A stretch of DNA of 5,322 nt from Nitrososphaerota archaeon (GTDB lineage: Archaea; Thermoproteota; Nitrososphaeria; Nitrososphaerales; JAGGXQ01): the NCBI GenBank assembly GCA_021162925.1, contig JAGGXQ010000056.1, positions 1 through 5,322 of the forward strand, given 5' to 3'. The translations under genes and the position numbers were made by a program. The notes below the pieces were generated by a model. That model was not told the origin of the DNA. It did no database searches and saw only the letters and a list, made by a program, of their open reading frames with translations. Positions 1 through 5,170 of the stretch are shown here, in pieces. The stretch's first letter is position 1, and every line of letters starts with the position of its first letter.

Positions 1-744
1 AAAGGCCTCTTCGTCGAACCCCCTCCAAGAAAGCATGACCGCACCTATGAAGACGATCACGGCCTCTGGCAGGCTAAGGGTGCTCGATAGGGCTATCAGG
101 ATCGCCAGGTAAAGGATCGAGAGGAGTATCTTGGAATCCTTGTCCTCTATCCTCCCTATGAGCCTGTTGAAGGGGCCGCTGAGCATGTAGAGCAGGGGTA
201 TCAGGGCAAGTATGGTTGCGAACTCTATGCTGATTTCGACCTCTCCTAGCTGGGGTTGGAGGGTGAACATGCCTATCGAGAGGAGGAATACGGCCAGTAT
301 GTCCTCGAACACGGACAGGGTTATCCCGTAGTAGCCCAACCTCTTCTCGGTGAAGCTGGTAAGCCTGATCGCGAAGGTCTCGTTGGATGAAACGACTAGG
401 GCGGAGAGGGTGAGGGCGAGCCCGACCTGGAGGAAGGAGGTTGCGAGGTAGAAGAAGGTCAGGAAGAGTATGGTTTCTATCACGGCCATGACCGTCACCC
501 TCTCCTTCTCGCTCCTGACGAATTCCGGATCGAGCTCTAGGCCGGCGACGAAGACTATGAGCGCTGCCGCGAAGCTCGATATCCCCTTGAGGAACGGATG
601 GACCTCTAGCCCCAGGAAGACGCCGATGAGGGAAGCGAGCATTATGGCCGGGAGTATGACCACGGCCCTCTTCTTCACGTAGAGCAGGGAGAGCGCTACC
701 GCTATGACCAGGTGAATGAGCGATCCTAGCTCCCCCTGCACCAT
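1..744 (-). CDS. Kef/CPA2-type monovalent cation:proton antiporter, N-terminal part (cut by window edge)
   Basis: Integral membrane transporter expected to exchange Na+ or K+ for protons. The readable 248 residues are strongly hydrophobic, with about seven membrane segments (roughly residues 7-22, 26-45, 54-70, 84-104, 107-120, 138-160, 172-190) and more after 205. Family marks are GLELD (68-72), an SSNET segment (119-123) where many relatives have a Ser-Ser-Thr or Ser-Pro-Thr helix break, and VFEDI (145-149), matching the ion-site position often written QD or ND in relatives. The ATG at 744 sits inside TTG-ATG-GTG. I prefer ATG, since a TATA-like box about 28 nt upstream suggests a nearly leaderless mRNA; TTG at 747 is also possible. 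The gene follows the TPS/TPP gene after 47 bp on the same strand, which fits an osmotic or ion-homeostasis role. The C-terminus, including any TrkA-N domain, lies outside the window. The family call is firm; the transported ion is not known. Confidence 0.88.
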   Translation of the reverse strand, partial: MVQGELGSLIHLVIAVALSLLYVKKRAVVILPAIMLASLIGVFLGLEVHPFLKGISSFAAALIVFVAGLELDPEFVRSEKERVTVMAVIETILFLTFFYLATSFLQVGLALTLSALVVSSNETFAIRLTSFTEKRLGYYGITLSVFEDILAVFLLSIGMFTLQPQLGEVEISIEFATILALIPLLYMLSGPFNRLIGRIEDKDSKILLSILYLAILIALSSTLSLPEAVIVFIGAVMLSWRGFDEEAF

Positions 745-768
745 CAACCTATCTGAAGGGTTGGCGGT

Positions 769-776
769 CTTAAAGT
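769..776 (-). promoter_or_regulatory. TATA-like box of the antiporter gene
   Basis: The minus strand reads CTTTAAGA here. Its centre is about 28 nt from the ATG at 744 and about 25 nt from the alternative TTG at 747. This is the distance expected between an archaeal TATA box and the transcription start, so the mRNA would have almost no leader. The box lies in the 47-bp gap after the TPS/TPP stop, so the antiporter could be transcribed independently as well as by readthrough. No transcript data are available to confirm it. Confidence 0.5.
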
Positions 777-791
777 TCTGGGTCAGGAGTT

Positions 792-2999
792 TTAGGTCCC
801 CTGCTCTTTTACGCTTACACGACCCTTTGTCAGCTCCGTGAACTCCCTTAGCAGCTTCCTGACTTCGAATGGAGAATCCACGTTGAACTTAGCCGAGGAA
901 GAACCCTTCCCGACCTTTATGGAGTAGGCCCACTCCGGCAGGGAGGAGAAGAGGTCCTCATCGGTCCAGTCATCCCCGGCGGCTAGGATGAACCCCCACC
1001 TCCTCTTCCTTATCCACCTTTGGGCGGCCTTCCCCTTGTCCACCCCGACGTTCTTTATCTCTATGACCTTCGAGCCCTCTAGCACCCTCAGGTTCAGGTT
1101 CACCGTTAGGTGGAGGAGGTTGTCCTTGAGTTCGCTCGCCCTCACCCTCCCCAGCTCCGGATCGGCCTTCCTGTAGTGCCAGACCAGGGAGAACTCCTTC
1201 TCCTCTATGAACGAGCCGGGGGTCCTGTCGACGTAGAGCTCGAGTATCGGCCTTATCGTATCCTTCCAGTCGCTCCTCAAAGGCTCTACCATCTCCCACA
1301 TCCCCTTCCCCTCCCTTATCCAAGCCCCATGCTCGGCCACGAGCCCGATGTCGAGTTCGGAGAACCAGAGCTCTAGGGAGTCCCTGTCCCTACCGCTTAT
1401 CACCACGATTTCGTTCCTCTCATCGCTCGAGAGCCCCTTCAGAATCTCGATGAGCTCTCGATCGGGTTTGGCATCCTCGGGCTTCTCGGAGAACGGGATG
1501 AGGGTCCCGTCGTAGTCGAGGAGCAGTAGCCTGCTCTTCGCCCTGGAATACTTCCTGAGCATCCTCTCCCTCTCCCTCCCGCTCAGTTCCTTCGCCAGCA
1601 ACCCCTTCTGAAGCTCCTTCACGTACGAAAGCCTCCCTAAGAACTCCCTCCCCCACTTCAGGACGTCATACCTCCTTATCCTCCTCTTCATTATCACGTT
1701 CCTCCTGATCTGCTCCCTCTCCGGCATTGAAAGGGCTTCTTTTAGGGCCTCGGCGACCTCATCCAGGTTGTTCGGGTTGACTATCAGGGCTTCCCCAAGC
1801 TCCTTTGCGGCACCCGCCATTTCGCTAAGTATGAGGACGCCCTTCCCCCTCTTCGTGGCCACGAACTCCTTGGATATCAGGTTCATCCCGTCCCTCAAAG
1901 GCGTGACCATGGCCACATCCGCAATCCTGTAAAGGGCTACTAGGGTGTGGAAGGGCAGGAACCGGTAGAGGTACCAGATCGGGGTCCATCCCAGGGTCCC
2001 GTACTTGCCGTTTATCTGGCCCACCAATTCGTCGATCCTCTTCTTCAGCTGGATGTAGTGCTCGACCCTGGAGCGCGATGGGACCGCCACCAAGATGTAG
2101 ACGACGTCCTCCAAGTACTTCGGATTCTTCTCCAAGAAGAGATCGAACGCCTCGAGCCTTAGGGGTATCCCCTTCGTGTAGTCGAGCCTGTCTATCGAAA
2201 GGATCACCTTCTTCTTCCCGGCCTTCCTTTTCAGCCTATTCACCTCCCTCCTCACCGACGGGCTCTTGAGGGCCTTCGAGAACCTGGCGTAGTCTATGCC
2301 CATGGGGAACGCATCGACCTTTACGACCCTCTCCTCCGTGTTTATCTGGCCTAGGGTGTGCTCGTACCCTAAAATCCTCCTGACGCTGTTCAGGAAGTGC
2401 TGGGCGTAGTCGTAGGTGTGAAAACCGATCAGATCCGCACCTAGCATCCCCAAAAGGAGCTCCTTCCTCCAAGGGAGGAGGCGGAAGACCTCGTAGGATG
2501 GGAAGGGTATGTGGAGGAAGAAGCCTATGCAGGCTTCCGGCACCTCCTCCCTCAGGAGCTTCGGGAGGAGCATGAGGTGGTAGTCGTGAACCCATATCAC
2601 GTCCTCTCTTTTCAGGACCTCCAAAACTGCATCCCGAAACTTCTCGTTCACCTTCTTGTAAGAGCCCCAGAATTCCTTGCTGTAAACGACGTACTGGGTA
2701 AAGTAATGGAAGAGGGGCCATATGGTCTTGTTGCAGAACCCGTGGTAGTACTGCTCGATCTCCTGCTGGGTCAAGAATACCGGGTGGCAACGTTCGGATT
2801 CTAGCTTGGCCCTCGCAACCTCCCTCTCCTCACCCTTCAGGGCCAGACCTGGCCACCCGACCCATAACCCGTTCTTTCTCTTGTAAAGGGAGGATAGCCC
2901 GGTCGCTAGCCCGCCCACGCTGGGCTTGAAGTTAAGCTTACCCTTCCTCTTCGTGATACTCAACGGTAGCCTATTCGACACTAAGATGAGCCTACCCAT
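792..2999 (-). CDS. otsAB: Bifunctional trehalose-6-phosphate synthase/phosphatase (TPS-TPP fusion)
   Basis: Cytosolic enzyme making trehalose in two steps: nucleotide-sugar glucose plus glucose-6-phosphate gives trehalose-6-phosphate, which is then dephosphorylated. Counted from the ATG at 2999 there are 735 residues. The N-terminal half (about 1-475) is a GT20 synthase: LILVSNRLP at 4-12, GGLATGL at 29-35, WVHDYH at 136-141, DRLDYTKG at 270-277 (Arg and Lys of the phosphate site), and RDGMNL-x3-E at 369-378. The C-terminal part (about 488-720) is a HAD phosphatase: DYDGT at 495-499, SGR at 535-537, a lysine at 655 and GDDWTDED at 675-682. Both sets of catalytic residues look intact, so both activities are expected. 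A GTG at 3008 would add three residues; ATG is preferred because relatives begin MGRLILVSNRLP and a GGTGGATC ribosome-binding motif fits it. It lies 46-55 bp behind mscS with its own TATA-like boxes. Fused TPS/TPP next to mscS is known in Thermoproteus tenax. Confidence 0.96.
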   Translation of the reverse strand: MGRLILVSNRLPLSITKRKGKLNFKPSVGGLATGLSSLYKRKNGLWVGWPGLALKGEEREVARAKLESERCHPVFLTQQEIEQYYHGFCNKTIWPLFHYFTQYVVYSKEFWGSYKKVNEKFRDAVLEVLKREDVIWVHDYHLMLLPKLLREEVPEACIGFFLHIPFPSYEVFRLLPWRKELLLGMLGADLIGFHTYDYAQHFLNSVRRILGYEHTLGQINTEERVVKVDAFPMGIDYARFSKALKSPSVRREVNRLKRKAGKKKVILSIDRLDYTKGIPLRLEAFDLFLEKNPKYLEDVVYILVAVPSRSRVEHYIQLKKRIDELVGQINGKYGTLGWTPIWYLYRFLPFHTLVALYRIADVAMVTPLRDGMNLISKEFVATKRGKGVLILSEMAGAAKELGEALIVNPNNLDEVAEALKEALSMPEREQIRRNVIMKRRIRRYDVLKWGREFLGRLSYVKELQKGLLAKELSGRERERMLRKYSRAKSRLLLLDYDGTLIPFSEKPEDAKPDRELIEILKGLSSDERNEIVVISGRDRDSLELWFSELDIGLVAEHGAWIREGKGMWEMVEPLRSDWKDTIRPILELYVDRTPGSFIEEKEFSLVWHYRKADPELGRVRASELKDNLLHLTVNLNLRVLEGSKVIEIKNVGVDKGKAAQRWIRKRRWGFILAAGDDWTDEDLFSSLPEWAYSIKVGKGSSSAKFNVDSPFEVRKLLREFTELTKGRVSVKEQGT

Positions 3000-3001
3000 C
3001 C

Positions 3002-3009
3002 GATCCACC
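3002..3009 (-). promoter_or_regulatory. Ribosome-binding site deciding the TPS/TPP start
   Basis: The minus strand reads GGTGGATC just before ATG 2999, close to the archaeal Shine-Dalgarno pattern GGAGGTGATC, with the GGTG core 6 nt from the ATG. The competing GTG start (3008-3006) lies inside this motif, which argues that the motif is a binding site and not the start codon. Confidence 0.5.
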
Positions 3010-3044
3010 CAGAAGTAATTCTCGCTAGTTGCTTTGCCCTCGGC

Positions 3045-3059
3045 CTTTTAAGTTTTAAG
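3045..3059 (-). promoter_or_regulatory. Tandem TATA-like boxes of the TPS/TPP gene
   Basis: The minus strand carries CTTAAAA twice in direct tandem (3059-3053 and 3052-3046, followed by GG). The downstream copy would place transcription start near 3022, leaving a leader of about 22 nt that contains the GGTGGATC site. The upstream copy includes the TAA stop of mscS (3057-3055), so the promoter is embedded in the end of the preceding gene. Two adjacent boxes may give alternative start sites. Confidence 0.5.
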
Positions 3060-3909
3060 CCAGGCTCTTTGAAAGCTTCAGGATCGCATCCCTCAGCTCC
3101 GGATCGATGACTAAGCTCACCTTCTGGTAAGGTATTTCGATGCCGTTCCTCTCGAACTCCTTCCTTATCTGGTACAGGAGGCTCTTGGACATCTCGAACG
3201 CGGTCGGCTGATCCTTGGCCGCGGATAGAAGCCTCAAGGATATCCCGGATTCGGTAAGCTCCATCACATGAACTACGGGAAGGCCTGGGAGCGGTAGGAA
3301 GTCCGGGTGCTTTCTGGCGAGTTCCTTCATTATCTCGACCGCCCTGTCGATGTCGGATTCGTAGCTTATCTTGACGTAGACTGGGACGAGCTTCTTCGGG
3401 TCCCTTATCGAATAGTTCACGAACACCTCCCCCTGCATGACCGAATTAGGTATGATCAGCCTCCTGTTGTCCCAGGTCCTGACGACCGTATAGGTAAGGG
3501 TTACGTCCTCGACGAACCCGAACTCCCCCCTTAAGAGGACGGCGTCGTTGACCCTGAAGGGCTGAGAGGTCGCTATAACCATCCCCGCTATGAGGTTCGA
3601 AAGGGTCGACTGCGCCGCCATCCCCACCACTATCGATGCGAACCCCGCAGCCACCAGGATCGATGCGACCGCGGCCCCCGCCTCCGGGAAGACCGAGAAG
3701 ACCAGCACGGTGACCGAGACCAGGGCTACAAGGGCTATTACTATCCTCCTGAGGTATGCGTAGGACGTCTCGAACTTCGGCTCCCTCTCAACCAGCTTCT
3801 TGAAGTACTTCAGGAGGAATCTGTTCAGCAGGTGGCAGATGACGTACGTGATGGCTATTCCGATTACAAATTCTATCGGCTTTAACATCCCTTCGATCCA
3901 TTCATACAT
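3055..3909 (-). CDS. mscS: MscS-family small-conductance mechanosensitive channel
   Basis: Membrane channel expected to open under bilayer tension and release ions and small solutes during hypo-osmotic shock. The 284-residue protein has the minimal MscS plan: two N-terminal membrane helices (about 13-33 and 53-73), the Ala/Gly-rich pore helix TM3 (about 77-115) with the hallmark GMAAQSTLSNLIAGM at 95-109, then QPF at 116-118, the beta domain (about 119-170, with IIPNS at 152-156) and the alpha/beta domain ending in GIEIPYQKV at 256-264. The length matches E. coli MscS (286 residues). The ATG at 3909 is supported by a TATA-like box about 25 nt upstream, implying a leaderless mRNA. It lies directly upstream of the TPS/TPP gene on the same strand, so a solute maker and a solute release valve are adjacent. 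The gating threshold and ion selectivity cannot be read from sequence. Confidence 0.94.
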   Translation of the reverse strand: MYEWIEGMLKPIEFVIGIAITYVICHLLNRFLLKYFKKLVEREPKFETSYAYLRRIVIALVALVSVTVLVFSVFPEAGAAVASILVAAGFASIVVGMAAQSTLSNLIAGMVIATSQPFRVNDAVLLRGEFGFVEDVTLTYTVVRTWDNRRLIIPNSVMQGEVFVNYSIRDPKKLVPVYVKISYESDIDRAVEIMKELARKHPDFLPLPGLPVVHVMELTESGISLRLLSAAKDQPTAFEMSKSLLYQIRKEFERNGIEIPYQKVSLVIDPELRDAILKLSKSLA

Positions 3910-3930
3910 AACGGGGGTGAATGAATGTGG

Positions 3931-3938
3931 CTTTTAAA
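3931..3938 (-). promoter_or_regulatory. TATA-like box of mscS, overlapping the zinc-finger stop codon
   Basis: The minus strand reads TTTAAAAG. Its centre is about 25 nt from the mscS ATG at 3909, the usual archaeal box-to-start spacing, so transcription should begin at or very near the ATG. The TAA stop of the upstream zinc-finger gene (3936-3934) lies inside the box, so the two genes share these bases. Confidence 0.6.
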
Positions 3939-4095
3939 CCGTTTGGTCGTTCCGCTTCCTCTTGCCCCTGTTCCCCTTGTTGTAGTGTCCCCTGTAGTGC
4001 GAAGCGAACTCTCTCATGCTGGAGAAGCTCTTGCCGCAAATGGGGCATACGAGCTCGGGTATGTCGACGGTCGAGCCGTTAAGGGTCCTCTTCAT
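3934..4095 (-). CDS. Small C2H2 zinc-finger protein (53 residues)
   Basis: A 53-residue basic protein with a single classical zinc finger: Cys-Pro-Ile-Cys (residues 17-20), 12 residues, then His-Tyr-Arg-Gly-His (33-37), i.e. C-x2-C-x12-H-x3-H with the expected Phe (24) and a hydrophobic Phe (30) in the core. After the finger comes a tail rich in Lys, Arg, Asn and Gly (39-50) suited to nucleic-acid contact. The start is ATG 4095, with GAGGTG 7 nt upstream and a TATA-like box further up, so expression signals are complete. Its TAA lies within the mscS TATA box. Small one-finger proteins are common in archaea and their viruses and are usually presumed DNA- or RNA-binding; none of that is shown here. 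By position (between the divergent trehalose gene groups) it is a candidate local regulator, which is an inference. An open frame on the opposite strand here is judged a shadow. Confidence 0.9.
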   Translation of the reverse strand: MKRTLNGSTVDIPELVCPICGKSFSSMREFASHYRGHYNKGNRGKRKRNDQTV

Positions 4096-4102
4096 CCGAT
4101 CG

Positions 4103-4108
4103 CACCTC
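4103..4108 (-). promoter_or_regulatory. Ribosome-binding site of the zinc-finger gene
   Basis: The minus strand reads GAGGTG, followed by CGATCGG and then ATG 4095. The match to the archaeal Shine-Dalgarno core and the 7-nt spacing fix the start and support the reality of this short gene. Confidence 0.6.
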
Positions 4109-4135
4109 TGAAGGGCCGACGCCTCCCCCTCCTCC

Positions 4136-4142
4136 TATATAA
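4136..4142 (-). promoter_or_regulatory. TATA box of the zinc-finger gene
   Basis: The minus strand reads TTATATA, with a second TATA stretch (GATATAG) immediately upstream at 4149-4143. From this box transcription would start near 4113, giving a leader of about 18 nt that includes the GAGGTG site. The box is unlike the CTTTTAAG-type boxes of the other genes in the window. Confidence 0.5.
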
Positions 4143-4162
4143 CTATATCCCTTCCTCCAATT

Positions 4163-4174
4163 TTTCAATTGAAA
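4163..4174. promoter_or_regulatory. 12-bp perfect palindrome, candidate operator
   Basis: TTTCAATTGAAA is a perfect inverted repeat lying 21 bp upstream of the zinc-finger TATA box and about 108 bp upstream of the CBS-gene TATA box, inside the non-coding divergent region. A dimeric archaeal regulator could bind it. Being A/T-rich in an A/T-rich promoter region, it could also occur by chance. Confidence 0.3.
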
Positions 4175-4229
4175 GAGGGCCAAATCCGGCACCACGGGCC
4201 ACACTCGCCGATGCTTATTTAACCCTTGA

Positions 4230-4239
4230 AGTTTAAACT
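4230..4239. promoter_or_regulatory. 10-bp palindrome AGTTTAAACT, candidate operator or second TATA element
   Basis: AGTTTAAACT is self-complementary and has a TTTAAA core that could serve as a TATA box on either strand. On the plus strand it would start transcription near 4260, giving the CBS gene a leader of about 55 nt. TTATTTAA lies just before it at 4215-4222. Function is unproven. Confidence 0.25.
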
Positions 4240-4281
4240 AGGGAATCTATTGGTCATTCTTATTCGATTTTCTGCAACAAG

Positions 4282-4289
4282 CTTTTAAG
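4282..4289 (+). promoter_or_regulatory. TATA-like box of the CBS-treT operon
   Basis: CTTTTAAG on the plus strand is a good archaeal TATA box. Spacing of 25-28 nt puts the transcript start at about 4311-4314, next to the GTG (4313) and ATG (4316) codons, so the mRNA should be nearly leaderless. No further box is seen before treT, so this is the likely promoter for both genes. Confidence 0.55.
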
Positions 4290-4315
4290 AACGGACGGTG
4301 AATCAGAACGGTGTG

Positions 4316-5164
4316 ATGATGGAAGCATCGAGGGTGGTGGTCGGGGGGTACCGCCTCTTCTGGGACGACCCCCTGCTCAAAGGGGCCCTCATGCTGGCGA
4401 AAAGGGACTGCCCCTACAAGATAGCGGTCGTCGACAGGTCCATGAGGGTTAAGGGCACCCTGACCGGAAGGAGGGTGCTCGAAGTCATCTTGGGGGAGAG
4501 GGGGACCTCTTTGATGAAGAAGGAAGGGCTCAGCGGCGTCCTTAAGGAGCGGGTGGGCCTATTCATAGACGAAGCCTTCCACATCTTCACCCTTCACACG
4601 CCGATGAGCGCCATCCTTCAATACATGATCGAAAACGGGGTGGGCCAGGTGCTCATAGTCGATAGGAGGGACGTGCTCAAGGGGATCGTGAGCGATACGT
4701 CGATCCTCCGCAAGGCGAGGCCGATGGGCGAAACCAAGGTTGAGGATGTGATGGTGAGGGACGTCAAGACCGTAGGGTTCGAGGCCCCCCTTTCTCAAGC
4801 GGTCGAGACCATGACTTCCTTTAGGGTGAGGAGGCTGCCGGTGGTGGAAGAGGGGAGGATAGCCGGGCTGATAACCATACGGGATATACTCAGGTACATA
4901 AGGCGTAAGAGGTGCCTGACCGAAGGTTGTGGACTGGAGAAGGTGATGGACGTCACGGTCTCCAAGGTCATGAGGAAGAAGCCGATAACCATAAGGCCCG
5001 ACGAGACCCTGTGCTCGGCCATGAGAAAGGTGAAGAGGCATGATATAAGCACCCTCCCCGTGATAGACGAAGGCCTCCTGGTCGGCATAATCACCAGGTT
5101 CGACATCCTTAAGGGGCTGGTTTTGGAGAAGGGAGCTGGGGAGGTGGCCAAGCTCCTAAAGTGA
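4316..5164 (+). CDS. Protein with four CBS repeats (two Bateman modules)
   Basis: A soluble 282-residue protein built almost wholly of CBS repeats, at about residues 5-65, 85-135, 142-196 and 212-270. CBS pairs commonly bind AMP, ADP, ATP or S-adenosylmethionine and regulate a partner. The ribose-contact pattern Gly-hydrophobic-Ile-Thr-x2-Asp is clear in repeat 3 (GLITIRDIL) and repeat 4 (GIITRFDIL), but degenerate in repeats 1 and 2 (repeat 2 has GIVSDTSIL), so a ligand is most likely held by the second module. A linker between repeats 3 and 4 contains CLTEGC. There is no attached enzyme or DNA-binding domain. I chose ATG 4316 (GTG 4313 is close) because the TATA box places transcript start there; a GTG at 4298 would begin before the transcript. 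The gene ends 6 bp before treT, in the same frame, so the two are probably co-transcribed and translationally coupled. A role as a nucleotide-sensing regulator of TreT is an inference. Confidence 0.9.
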   Translation: MMEASRVVVGGYRLFWDDPLLKGALMLAKRDCPYKIAVVDRSMRVKGTLTGRRVLEVILGERGTSLMKKEGLSGVLKERVGLFIDEAFHIFTLHTPMSAILQYMIENGVGQVLIVDRRDVLKGIVSDTSILRKARPMGETKVEDVMVRDVKTVGFEAPLSQAVETMTSFRVRRLPVVEEGRIAGLITIRDILRYIRRKRCLTEGCGLEKVMDVTVSKVMRKKPITIRPDETLCSAMRKVKRHDISTLPVIDEGLLVGIITRFDILKGLVLEKGAGEVAKLLK

Positions 5165-5170
5165 TCTCCC

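Larger units (their letters stand above)
4096..4315. other. Divergent intergenic control region
   Basis: About 220 bp separates the zinc-finger gene (leftward) from the CBS-domain gene (rightward). It is more A/T-rich than the coding DNA and holds the zinc-finger Shine-Dalgarno and TATA box, a 12-bp palindrome (4163-4174), a TTATTTAA stretch (4215-4222), a 10-bp palindrome AGTTTAAACT (4230-4239) and the CBS-gene TATA box (4282-4289). I see no tRNA, no C/D-box guide RNA with paired boxes, and no convincing additional gene. It is the only sizeable non-coding stretch in the window and probably controls both directions. Confidence 0.6.

Noticed and set aside
470..682. Plus-strand frame of 70 residues within the antiporter
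   Set aside because: It is antisense to a clear transporter sequence with family motifs and has no signals of its own.
1420..1656. Minus-strand frames inside the TPS/TPP gene (also 970-1323 and 2236-2790)
   Set aside because: They are shadows in other frames of a gene with complete catalytic motifs, and their products are Gly, Arg, Glu and Pro-rich without any domain.
4081..4206. Short minus-strand frame from GTG 4206 of about 41 codons, ending inside the zinc-finger gene
   Set aside because: It runs over the zinc-finger promoter and Shine-Dalgarno, shows low-complexity Gly-rich content with no family resemblance, and lacks its own ribosome-binding site.
3925..4236. Open frame of 103 residues on the plus strand across the zinc-finger gene
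   Set aside because: It has no domain sense or ribosome-binding site and is antisense to the zinc-finger gene, whose finger motif, Shine-Dalgarno and TATA box are all intact.
4559..5041. Antisense frames of 160 and 129 residues under the CBS gene
   Set aside because: The coding strand shows four CBS repeats. The antisense products have a His/Pro/Leu-rich composition typical of shadow translation.
5161..5163. GTG overlapping the CBS stop, 13 nt after a strong GGAGGTGG, as an alternative treT start
   Set aside because: It is out of frame with the TreT protein sequence, and the frame it opens looks like a shadow. The TreT frame has a stop at 5162-5164, so only TTG 5171 works.
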